A DNA stretch of 64,000 bases from Candidatus Zhuqueibacterota bacterium (GTDB lineage Bacteria > Zhuqueibacterota > Zhuqueibacteria > Oceanimicrobiales > Oceanimicrobiaceae), in NCBI GenBank assembly GCA_029261995.1, contig JAJDAF010000049.1, positions 1-64,000 of the forward strand, in the 5' to 3' direction. A program made the translations under genes and the position numbers. The notes beneath the pieces are model-generated. The model worked only from the letters and a program-made list of their open reading frames with translations. It had not been told where the DNA came from and did not search any database. Below are positions 8,277-15,860 of the stretch, piece after piece; the stretch's first letter is position 1; each line of letters starts with the position of its first letter.

Positions 8277-9709
8277 AAACGCAGCCTACAAGGTGGAGAA
8301 ATTATAATTCCGCTGTAGTAAAAATTACCTCTGACATTGATTTAACCCTGTTTGGTACAGCAAACTATAGAGTACCGACAATAAAGGTGCTGCCGACACT
8401 GGAACGTTTTGAAAAAGACATTGCGAGCCCACGGAATTACTTGCGGTGGTTAAAATTTCCTTTGAAGGAGCTCGCCGTTAAAATGCCAACAGTGAATGTC
8501 AGAGTCCATGTAATTACTTTGGCAGCAAAAGGAAAAGAACTGACTACAGATAACGATTTTGCGATAGGGAAAAGATTAATAGGATTAGCAGGTCAATCTA
8601 ATTATGCCCGAGTCCCCATTCCGACTATCGATATGGACAAAATGGCGGTTGAAAATTATTTTGGAATTAATCTTGATCGTGTATATAGTATATATCGTGC
8701 ATATAATAGCCTTAATCCTAATACTAGGCCGGCTGTTTTTTATCAAATGATCTGGTTTCCCCGGGAACATTCGGGAGGGTCTAAAGACATACTACATAAG
8801 CACCTTGCGCTTAAGCAAAGTCCTGCGCCTACTGGTGAGGCTAACGAGTATTTATCTCACTTTGTACTCAACGAGTCCCAGCTTGGGAACCATCATATTC
8901 AAACAATCAGAGCCATCGCCAGGCAAATTATCAGCTCTTGGTATCATAACGGGGTTTCCTGGCAGTATTACGAGCCTATAAGGGAGATAACACTAAAAGG
9001 TTATACTGACAAGTCCGGCGAGGAAGACTATAACAAGGGTCTTGGAGATAGGAGGGCGGAGGAAGTCAAGAACCGATTAATTTTCGAAATAGATTTACTC
9101 GAGAAAAAAACATCAACAGTGAAAAGAGTCTCAAGGTTGCTTGACGTAACCATTATTCCGAGCGAAGGCGAAAAAGATGCTACTGCTAAATTCGATCCTC
9201 TTTCTAGAGCGGTTTTAATCCAATATAAATTATTTCAACCTGATACCGTTCTTCTTCATACTCAAGCACGGATTTTGGCTTTAATTCAACACCATCGTGC
9301 ATGGGGCGTGTCGCTAAAACCTAAAACCATTGAAAGACTCCGCTGTATGGCTTCGAAATTAACTCAAACTAATTTCAATGGCACATTCATTCGCTCTACG
9401 TGCATGCAGAGAGGTCTTAGTGGCGAGCCTCTAAGCAAATGCTTTGAGAGTGTTAGAGATCACTTAGTTGGGTCGCAAATTTTTGAGGGCATATTTGCGA
9501 AAAGGATTGGGGGCAAATCATCTGTGCACCATTCTTTGGGCGCTCTCGAGAGTTTAGTCGATGAGCATATTGGTAAAGGCCTTGGGCATCTGAACCAAAA
9601 GCTAGGTAGTACAGGAAGCGTTTCTGCCACTCCAGATCACGAGAAAATGGCCGAATATGTTGCCGATCATCGTAACAGTTCGTGGCATATATATAACTGT
9701 TATAAATGA
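8273..9709 (+). CDS. OmpA-domain-containing protein
   Basis: 478 residues from ATG 8273, with GGAG about 6 nt upstream. Near residues 238-275 is an OmpA/MotB-type peptidoglycan-binding segment: ITLKGYTDKSG, then YNKGLGDRRAEEVKNRL. It keeps the Asp of the GxTD motif and the Arg of RRA that contact diaminopimelate in the family. The domain lies mid-protein instead of at the C-terminus, and I see no signal peptide, so exposure to the periplasm is uncertain. The N-terminal ~230 and C-terminal ~200 residues (rich in His, ending WHIYNCYK) are unrecognised. It probably works with the 1056-residue protein upstream. Confidence 0.75.
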   Translation: MKTQPTRWRNYNSAVVKITSDIDLTLFGTANYRVPTIKVLPTLERFEKDIASPRNYLRWLKFPLKELAVKMPTVNVRVHVITLAAKGKELTTDNDFAIGKRLIGLAGQSNYARVPIPTIDMDKMAVENYFGINLDRVYSIYRAYNSLNPNTRPAVFYQMIWFPREHSGGSKDILHKHLALKQSPAPTGEANEYLSHFVLNESQLGNHHIQTIRAIARQIISSWYHNGVSWQYYEPIREITLKGYTDKSGEEDYNKGLGDRRAEEVKNRLIFEIDLLEKKTSTVKRVSRLLDVTIIPSEGEKDATAKFDPLSRAVLIQYKLFQPDTVLLHTQARILALIQHHRAWGVSLKPKTIERLRCMASKLTQTNFNGTFIRSTCMQRGLSGEPLSKCFESVRDHLVGSQIFEGIFAKRIGGKSSVHHSLGALESLVDEHIGKGLGHLNQKLGSTGSVSATPDHEKMAEYVADHRNSSWHIYNCYK

Positions 9710-9766
9710 CCGGCGCCCGTTAGTCAGGATCAGGATAACGTGCAGTTTTACTGAGTCAAAGTAGGT

Positions 9767-9788
9767 TGGGTTCATCATTTTGAACCCA
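9767..9788 (+). terminator. Hairpin downstream of the OmpA-domain gene, terminator-like
   Basis: A perfect 8-bp stem, TGGGTTCA and TGAACCCA, around the loop TCATTT, 58 bp after the stop at 9709. No U-run follows, so an intrinsic terminator is possible but not secure. Confidence 0.35.
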
Positions 9789-9870
9789 GCAGTTTATGTC
9801 AGGTTAAGGGAAAAGCAGGCCTAACAGTAAGAGAGCAAAACGGGTTACGCTTTTTAAGATAAGTACTTTT

Positions 9871-10137
9871 ATGTCCCAATTGTCTATTTGTTTGGTTCTT
9901 TGTTCTAGTACGATTTGCCTCTCTCAGGGCAATACTTGTGCATCTCTGACACCGGAAGAATCAAATCTTGGATATAAGCGACTCTCAAATCGATGCGAAG
10001 GTTTTTATAATCCAAAGCTTAGCGGAAATCTGCAAATGGTATCCTTTGTTGTCGGCGGTAATGTCCAATTCACCTGGGATGAAAAAACACTGCTGGTCGT
10101 ATCGGGCCGTCGTGAGTCACAAAAAGTTACAGATTAA
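9871..10137 (+). CDS. Small secreted protein, possibly the truncated start of a larger one
   Basis: 88 residues from ATG 9871, with no convincing ribosome site (AAGATAAGT upstream). Residues 1-19 look like a signal peptide (MSQLSICLVLCSSTICLSQ). The mature part, CASLTPEESNLGYKRL then NRCEGFY and LQMVSFVVGG, reads as a folded N-terminal domain. I recall similar NRCEG starts on much longer secreted proteins, so this may be a truncated relic; that is recollection, not a search result. It ends 34 bp before the lectin gene. In an overlapping frame the lectin gene's reading frame stays open upstream, but that part is not coding. Confidence 0.5.
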   Translation: MSQLSICLVLCSSTICLSQGNTCASLTPEESNLGYKRLSNRCEGFYNPKLSGNLQMVSFVVGGNVQFTWDEKTLLVVSGRRESQKVTD

Positions 10138-10171
10138 TAAAAAATCTATCAGAGAAGACGGAGGAAGGCAA

Positions 10172-11458
10172 ATGAAAAGAATTTTGTTTCTAACCACAGT
10201 GTTCATCGTTTTTCAATGTATCAGCTTTGAGGTCTCGGCGCAATACTTTATTGGCACTCATTCAGTTAAAAACAAACAATCCGGCAAGTTCCTGGATGTT
10301 AAGGGTGGAAGCACAGCCCCAGGCACTTTCATTTGGCAATTTGAGCTGAATTATTCTGTCGCTCAACAATTCTCCATAGTAACGAGGGCTGATTATGAGG
10401 GATATGCCATAAAACCAAGAATTCCAAATAACAATGAAATGTTTCTAACATGGACCATGAAAGATCCTGTTTTTGTACCCCCAAGCGCCCAAGCCTTTGC
10501 AGGATCAAATTCCTCTGATATCAAAATTGTTCAGGATATTTGGTACAATATACCACTGCCATCCGAGAGTACCGGTCCACAAATTTCCATCCAACGCCGG
10601 CACCAAGTCTGGAAGATCACTCCATCTGAAAATGAACAAGACACCCATTTTATTGAAGCCATGGGCTTTTCCAATAGACGAGTTTTGGCTAGTTCTGATA
10701 ATAATTCAGGAACCCTCCTGGAGCTTGTTGATTTTAGTGGAGATGATAATCAAAAGTGGATCATAACCAAGATTCCGCCACCCGGGGCAGCGAATCTAAA
10801 GGTCGAAGAATTCTATTGGGAATCTGGCTTTTTGTGGTGGGGAAGATGGGGAGATAAAATAAAAGGAACACTAACTTGGGATGATATTTCAGATAATGAA
10901 GCCGGATTTAAGTTGTATATAACCAGACATGGAGCGCATAGCGGCACATCTGAACCCATTCATATACCCGCAAATAGAGAAAAATATACTTTTAGTTTGC
11001 CAAGTAAACACGGAAAAGATCAAGAGCATTGCTTTAAGGTCTCTGCCTATAACAACTGGGGGACTAACTTTCACGCGTCGCGAGCCTGTGCGGTTGCATC
11101 TGAGCGTGACGGTCCTCCACCTCCACCACCAACTGATCCTGATGGAATAAATAAGGTATTAGTATATAATTGCCACAACGACCGACAAGCGATCAATGTT
11201 TGGCTTGTAGATCTCACTAGTGGAAACACCTGGGTCAAAAAAGGCACCTTGGCAAGCCAATGGGTTAATGGCACTTGCCCTGTCGGGCAGCCATTGCAGA
11301 TTATCCTTGAAGGCAATCATGATTACTATATTATGGCTAACGATTGTGATGATAATCCTAATTCTCCTGCAAATAGCTGTAATGTACTCGAACCATTTTT
11401 TCTACAAGGAAGCGATGATCCGGATCAAACCTATGATGTTATAATCTCCGGATCCTGA
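10172..11458 (+). CDS. Secreted ricin-type lectin domain protein with fibronectin-III-like domain
   Basis: 428 residues. ATG 10172 was chosen over an in-frame start 204 bp upstream because GGAGGAAGG precedes it and a signal peptide follows (MKRILFLTTVFIVFQ, then EVSAQ). Residues about 25-200 match the ricin beta-trefoil pattern (NKQSGKFLDVKGG, QQFSIV, NRRVLASSDNN, NQKWIITK), suggesting carbohydrate binding. Residues about 205-315 look like a fibronectin-III fold (TLTWDDISDNEAGFKLYI, YTFSLPSK, HCFKVSAYNNWG). A Pro-rich linker (PPPPPP) leads to a Cys-containing C-terminal domain (KVLVYNCHNDRQAINVWLV). Exported and probably surface-associated or extracellular; the ligand is unknown. Confidence 0.75.
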   Translation: MKRILFLTTVFIVFQCISFEVSAQYFIGTHSVKNKQSGKFLDVKGGSTAPGTFIWQFELNYSVAQQFSIVTRADYEGYAIKPRIPNNNEMFLTWTMKDPVFVPPSAQAFAGSNSSDIKIVQDIWYNIPLPSESTGPQISIQRRHQVWKITPSENEQDTHFIEAMGFSNRRVLASSDNNSGTLLELVDFSGDDNQKWIITKIPPPGAANLKVEEFYWESGFLWWGRWGDKIKGTLTWDDISDNEAGFKLYITRHGAHSGTSEPIHIPANREKYTFSLPSKHGKDQEHCFKVSAYNNWGTNFHASRACAVASERDGPPPPPPTDPDGINKVLVYNCHNDRQAINVWLVDLTSGNTWVKKGTLASQWVNGTCPVGQPLQIILEGNHDYYIMANDCDDNPNSPANSCNVLEPFFLQGSDDPDQTYDVIISGS

Positions 11459-11554
11459 TAGGATTGAAAATATCTTGCACATAGAGAAGAAAAAGTTGAT
11501 GACAATCATTCAACCTGAGATGATTTGGCACAATCGATGAAAAGCTCACACGGG

Positions 11555-11645
11555 GCGGGTGGCCCTGACAAGAATGAACAGGAGACCGTGTGCCACGTGG
11601 TTTCAAGCCCGTAGCATTTGCCACCAAATCGATGACCACGCTCGC
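11555..11645 (+). repeat. Interspersed repeat R1, copy 1
   Basis: Begins about 95 bp after the lectin stop. It shares GGCGGGTGGCCCTGACAAGA and the following GAGACCGTGTGCCACGTGG, then TTTGCCACCAAATCGATGA, with the copy at 24611. Outer arms GGTGGC/GCCACC and inner CCACG/CGTGG can pair. Confidence 0.8.
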
Positions 11646-11670
11646 GCTGGAGTTGCAACCTCCGTGCTCG

Positions 11671-11785
11671 GCCCGCCCCGTTGGCTCGCCCTGTTGCTCG
11701 AATTATCCCACGGGGCCTGCCAGGTAATCCGGCGCGGAACCCATAGATTCGGGATTGCATCCCGTAAACAGCGGCAATCTGACAA
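11671..11785 (-). repeat. Interspersed repeat R2, inverted short copy
   Basis: The reverse complement reads GGATTACCTGGCAGGCCCCG, then GTGGGATAA, and later CCAACGGGGC, preceded by GGGATGCAATCCCG. This is the R2 pattern with a shortened interior. It faces R2 copy 1 head to head across about 27 bp, making a large imperfect inverted repeat. It is the only R2 copy in the minus orientation. Confidence 0.7.
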
Positions 11786-11812
11786 CCAAAACAGATTTGT
11801 TCAAGATGGCTT

Positions 11813-11990
11813 GATGCTCGATGTCAAGTTGTTGCAGATGCTGTAATCTTTTCGGGAATGCAATTCCCGGACTATCCTTGCGTGGCGGATTACCTGGCGG
11901 GCCCCGTGGGATAGTGCATGCACCGGGGCGACTCAAGTGAGTTGCTATTTCATCCAACGGGGCGAGTGAGGCAGGCGGGCGACAAATCCC
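11813..11990 (+). repeat. Interspersed repeat R2, copy 1
   Basis: The full form has a leader with GGGAATGCAATTCCC, then GGATTACCTGGCGGG, and a core from GCCCCGTGGGATAG (11901) to CATCCAACGGGGCGAGTGAG. The core holds the palindrome TGCATGCA (11915-11922), ACTCA-AG-TGAGT (11931-11942), and matching arms GCCCCGT (11901-11907) / ACGGGGC (11957-11963), with a competing CCGGGGC at 11923. It can fold extensively. Confidence 0.85.
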
Positions 11991-12001
11991 CCACGAGCAG
12001 G

Positions 12002-12260
12002 CCTTATGAAATGTGCTTCTTCCCACCTGGAATATCGTTTCCCCCAACAGGAATGCTGTGTTTCCCAACTGGAATACTGGTCATTCCTCATGAAATGCGC
12101 TCCTTCCTAACCTGGAATGTTGTCTTACCGTTTTGCCCTGGCATCATCACCTGTTGCTCTTCTACTGTTACCTAATGGTCTTCAACCATCCGTTTTTGGT
12201 CGTCAACGGATGGCTTGCGGCCTTCGACCAGGGGCTTTGGGCCGCCAGCCGGGAGGTAAG
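12002..12260. repeat. Second 21-bp-period degenerate array
   Basis: Units recur every 21 bases from 12002: CCTTATGAAATG (12002), CCACCTGGAATA (12023), CCAACAGGAATG (12044), CCAACTGGAATA (12065), CCTCATGAAATG (12086), CTAACCTGGAATG (12107). After a gap of about 50 bp a second 21-base series follows: GGTCTTCAACC (12177), GGTCGTCAACG (12198), GGCCTTCGACC (12219), GGCCGCCAGCC (12240). The second series also forms hairpins (CCATCCGTT/AACGGATGG and GCGGCC/GGCCGC). One frame reads as proline-rich heptads, but there is no supported gene. Confidence 0.7.
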
Positions 12261-12747
12261 CCGTAGGTCTTTGCGCCACAAGCCCGTCAGACAAACCAAG
12301 TATAAGCCAACGCTACCACACTTTTTGCTTGACTTGCTCAGGGTTTATGACTAAACTGTCTTAGTTTCTGCGGATTCTCCCGTTTCCCAGCGATTGCTTC
12401 ATTTCTGACGCCCGCGGGGGATACTTCTTCAAGATGGATTTGCAGGACGAGTGCTGTGCAAAGCACCAAATCAAAACCAACTCCCCTCAATCAAATTCGC
12501 CAAGCCGTCAGTGGTCAGCGCCCCGGAAAATCTGGTTTCCCTGCGCTAAACCGATCTGTGTTGTGCTCGGAAATCCGGTACTTCTGCAGGACAGTGCTGG
12601 TGCTGCAAATCAATATCCGTATGAAGCTGCAGCTTTTTCCATTGACCGCAATCGCCTTTCCCGTGACGCTTCATCGACCGGGCCGATCTTGTATGATAGA
12701 ATCCTTTAATTTCACCAAAAGAATACAAATCATAAGAGGAGGGCAAA
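12261..12747. other. Intergenic stretch before the S74 protein
   Basis: About 490 bp. Short frames occur on both strands, but none has a ribosome site or recognisable product. The final bases carry the strong AGAGGAGGG ribosome site of the gene at 12748. A promoter is expected here but I cannot place one with confidence. Confidence 0.5.
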
Positions 12748-14712
12748 ATGAAAGCCAAACATGCAATTTGCACACTGGTTTGCTTGTTGTTCGTGGGAGT
12801 ATCCTTTGGTCAAATTCCCCCCACAATGAGCTACCAGGGTGTCCTGACCGACGCCGGCGGAAACATCGTTGCTGACAATACCTATCAGCTTCGTTTTAGA
12901 CTGTACGAAACACCCATGGGCGGAACCGCGCTCTGGGATGAAACGCAATCAGTTGTCGTGGAGAACGGACTGTTTAACGCCATTCTGGGAATCAACACGC
13001 CCATCGACTTGCCGTTTATTCAGCAGTACTGGCTTGGGACGACCATTGATGGCGGCACAGAGCTGGCGCCACGCACTCAATTAACCTCATCTGCCTACAG
13101 CTTTAATGCCCGAATGGTGGCGGGCGGCCCCAATGTCTTCCCCTCGGATGGCAATGTCGGTATTGGCATACCTGAACCACAACACTCACTTCATGTCGGG
13201 GGAATGACCCGCTTCAACGTAAGGCCGGATTCTTATATTGATGTGAGTACCCCTGGCGGCTGGCCCGGAGTGATTGCCTTGACGCCTGGCGAGCACAGAA
13301 GAGACATCGTCTTTGACGATCCCGACCCAGGTTCGGGATATAAGGGCGGCATGCGTCTTCTGACCAGCAAGACCCACGAAGCGGGCGGCGCCGAAAACGG
13401 CATAACCATCAATGAGGATGGCGAAGTTGGCATTGGCACGAGCTTCCCGGATGCAAAACTGACCGTAGAAGGGATGGTTCATAGCAGGAGTGGGGGAATT
13501 AAATTTCCGGACGGTACTGTGCAGTCCACGGCTGGCGGCGGGGGCGGCGGCAGTGCCTGGACCAGAGACGCGGCCAACGGTGAGGTTGAACTGAGCGCTA
13601 ACTCAGACAAGGTTGGCATTGGCACCAACAGTCCGCAGCAAAAATTGCACGTAGCCGGGATTGCCCGATTTGACGTAAGATCTGATGCCCATATCGATGT
13701 GAGTACCCCTGGCGGCTGGCCCGGGGTCATCGCTCTGACACCAGGCGACCACAGAAGAGACATCGTGTTTGACGATCCGGATCCAAGCTCGGGATACAAA
13801 GGCGGCATGCGCCTCCTGACCAGCAAAACCAATGCCGGCGGGGGCGCCCAGAACGGGATTACCATTAATGAAGATGGTCAAGTTGGGATTGCAACAAGTT
13901 TCCCAAGCAGCAAACTGCATGTCAATGGAGACTTCCAGGTCGGGACTGATTCGAAAAAGATAAGAATGTTCACGGCCGGTGCCGGAGAAGATATCGCATC
14001 TACCAACACACTTCATCTCAACTATGCCAACAACCAGGCCGTTTCCATCGGAGAGGGAGGCGCCAGCAATCTCAATGTCTCGGGGAGTGTCGGCCTGGGC
14101 ACCACCTCGCCAGACGGCAAATTGGATATCGATTTCGGCAGTACCGGTTCCATGCTGGCTGGTACCCCTGGGGCAAGTGGACCGGGATGGATCTTTTTTG
14201 CACCCAACGGCAATCGCCGCGACATCCTTGCTGAAAACGGCGGTATTGGGATTGGAACAAGTCCAACCTCCGGGTCAGCTTTTGTGGATTTGTTCGTCAA
14301 CGAAGATGGTAAAGTCGGCATAAGTACGAAAAGTCCTACCAATATCCTGACCGTCGTGCGAAACTCCGGTACCGATCCCATTGCCGACGCCTGGACCACA
14401 TACAGCTCGAGGCGCTGGAAAACCAACATCCAAACCATGACCGGCGCTCTGGAAACCGTAAAACGCCTGCGCGGTGTTCGTTTTGACTGGAAAAAGGATG
14501 GCAAACATGACGTCGGCCTGATCGCCGAAGAAGTCGGTGAGATCATCCCGGAAGTCGTTGCATTTGAGGACAATGGTCTGGACGCTAAATCGGTCGACTA
14601 CGCACGGTTGGTTTCTGTTTTGATTGAGGCGGTAAAGGAACAGCAAGAAGAAATTGATGAACTGAAACGCACGCTTGAATCCATGAGTTCCGCGACGACT
14701 TCAATGCGATAG
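12748..14712 (+). CDS. Secreted tail-fibre-like protein with C-terminal S74 intramolecular chaperone
   Basis: 654 residues from ATG 12748 after GAGGAGGG. It has a signal peptide (MKAKHAICTLVCLLFVGVSF). Residues about 25-120 form a conserved lead domain (MSYQGVLTDAGGN, YQLRFRLYE). The middle contains repeated VGIGT-type motifs typical of trimeric fibre shafts, including two near-identical ~87-residue blocks (13209-13470 and 13668-13923; IDVSTPGGWPGVIALTPG, RRDIVFDDPDP, NGITINEDG). Residues about 550-640 match Peptidase_S74: SSRRWKTNI with the Ser/Lys pair used in self-cleavage, then LRGVRFDWK, HDVGLIAEEVGEIIPEVV and a C-terminal coiled coil. Probably a trimeric extracellular fibre or adhesin that releases its chaperone after folding. 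Confidence 0.85.
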   Translation: MKAKHAICTLVCLLFVGVSFGQIPPTMSYQGVLTDAGGNIVADNTYQLRFRLYETPMGGTALWDETQSVVVENGLFNAILGINTPIDLPFIQQYWLGTTIDGGTELAPRTQLTSSAYSFNARMVAGGPNVFPSDGNVGIGIPEPQHSLHVGGMTRFNVRPDSYIDVSTPGGWPGVIALTPGEHRRDIVFDDPDPGSGYKGGMRLLTSKTHEAGGAENGITINEDGEVGIGTSFPDAKLTVEGMVHSRSGGIKFPDGTVQSTAGGGGGGSAWTRDAANGEVELSANSDKVGIGTNSPQQKLHVAGIARFDVRSDAHIDVSTPGGWPGVIALTPGDHRRDIVFDDPDPSSGYKGGMRLLTSKTNAGGGAQNGITINEDGQVGIATSFPSSKLHVNGDFQVGTDSKKIRMFTAGAGEDIASTNTLHLNYANNQAVSIGEGGASNLNVSGSVGLGTTSPDGKLDIDFGSTGSMLAGTPGASGPGWIFFAPNGNRRDILAENGGIGIGTSPTSGSAFVDLFVNEDGKVGISTKSPTNILTVVRNSGTDPIADAWTTYSSRRWKTNIQTMTGALETVKRLRGVRFDWKKDGKHDVGLIAEEVGEIIPEVVAFEDNGLDAKSVDYARLVSVLIEAVKEQQEEIDELKRTLESMSSATTSMR

Positions 14713-14746
14713 ACGAATGCAGTTCTAGATCAAAAGGAGCTCGGAA

Positions 14747-15283
14747 ATGAAAAGCAAAATAAAGTGTGTTGTGCTGTTGCTTTGTGCGTGGAACCTGAGT
14801 GTCCCTGGCTTTGCCAATGCTCAAAACCAAGTCAAGAGTAGCGTGCTCGGCAATGGTGGCGGCGGAGCGTCAAATGGCAGCTTTCGTACCGTGACCACCC
14901 TGGGGCAAACACTGATAGGCACAACGGCAAATGCCTCAAACACAATTCACGCAGGCTTCTGGTCTCAGGGTATCGAGATGGTCGCCGGCGTTGAGCAAAT
15001 TCCTTCGGAAACAATGCCGGAGGAATTTCGGCTTGAACAAAACTATCCCAATCCCTTTAACCCGACAACCACCATCGAGTTTGCACTGCCGAAACAGTCT
15101 GCGGTGACCCTAACGCTTTACGACATCCTGGGACGCGAAATTGAGGTATTGATCGACGACGAACTCGAACCGGGGGGATACAAAGTCAGCTTTCAGGCAG
15201 ATGATTTACCAAGCGGAATCTATTTCTACCACATCCAGGCTGATGGTTTTGTCAGAGCTAGAAAACTGACTTTGCTCAAATAA
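14747..15283 (+). CDS. Secreted protein with type-IX-like C-terminal sorting domain
   Basis: 178 residues from ATG 14747 with AAGGAG upstream. It has a signal peptide (KCVVLLLCAWNLSVPGFANA) and a short mature part (SVLGNGGGGASNGSF, FWSQGIE). The last ~80 residues are a textbook sorting domain: FRLEQNYPNPFNPTTTIEF, VTLTLYDILGREI, LPSGIYFYHIQADGF, then RKLTLLK. In the FCB group this domain directs proteins to the type IX or a related outer-membrane route. The passenger is only about 65 residues. It lies 34 bp after the S74 gene, probably in the same operon. Confidence 0.8.
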   Translation: MKSKIKCVVLLLCAWNLSVPGFANAQNQVKSSVLGNGGGGASNGSFRTVTTLGQTLIGTTANASNTIHAGFWSQGIEMVAGVEQIPSETMPEEFRLEQNYPNPFNPTTTIEFALPKQSAVTLTLYDILGREIEVLIDDELEPGGYKVSFQADDLPSGIYFYHIQADGFVRARKLTLLK

Positions 15284-15558
15284 GCGTGTGACGCCTACGA
15301 AGAAACGGCGCTTCAGACTGCACGAAGGGCTGCTGGCGATCTGGTGGTCGATGGAGCTTTGGAGACAAAGGTTCAATTAATAATTGGGGGTGCTCACTTG
15401 CCCTCCAGGGCATAAACGAGTGTTATGGCCGAAAACGCATCGGCCCAGAAGCATGATAATCTCTCAGCTCGGTCTCACCAAACGGATTGTGAACGACGAG
15501 TGAAGCCGACGACAACAGGGCTGATATGGCCCATCTACTGGTATTGGAGGAATCTAGA

Positions 15559-15786
15559 ATGAAGAAATATGTAAGAATCGCCATTCTTGATAATGAATTT
15601 CAGGCCCAATTGTTGGAAGGTTTGCTCGAAGACAAAGGTGTTCCTCATCGAATCCAAAGTTATTATGATTTGGCTTATGACGGACTTTTTCAAAGTCAGA
15701 AAGGTTGGGGGCATATCGAAGCGCCTGGCGAGTGTAATGACGATATTTTATCGATTCTCAAAACTCTCCAGCAAGAAGATGATTAA
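15559..15786 (+). CDS. Small DUF2007-like protein
   Basis: 75 residues. I chose ATG 15559 because GGAGG lies 9-13 nt upstream; an in-frame start 33 bp earlier lacks one. The sequence KKYVRIAILDNEFQAQLLEG then EDKGVPHRIQSYYDLAYDG follows the DUF2007 pattern (a small ferredoxin-like fold that recognises a second polypeptide or ligand), in which the first strand is followed by an AQLLEGLLE helix. It has no signal peptide and is probably cytoplasmic. Function is unknown beyond the family's tentative signalling label. Confidence 0.65.
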   Translation: MKKYVRIAILDNEFQAQLLEGLLEDKGVPHRIQSYYDLAYDGLFQSQKGWGHIEAPGECNDDILSILKTLQQEDD

Positions 15787-15860
15787 AGTCAGCAGCCCTT
15801 TGTTAGAATTTCGGAAAGGTGAGTTGCAGACAATACCTTATAAAAAAACAGGAGGCTAAA

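Noticed and set aside
11459-12747. Many short frames within R1, R2 and the second 21-bp array, some sharing a peptide such as SLAPLDEIATHLSRPG between loci
   Set aside because: The shared peptide is explained by the repeated DNA; the frames lack ribosome sites and differ in ends at each copy.
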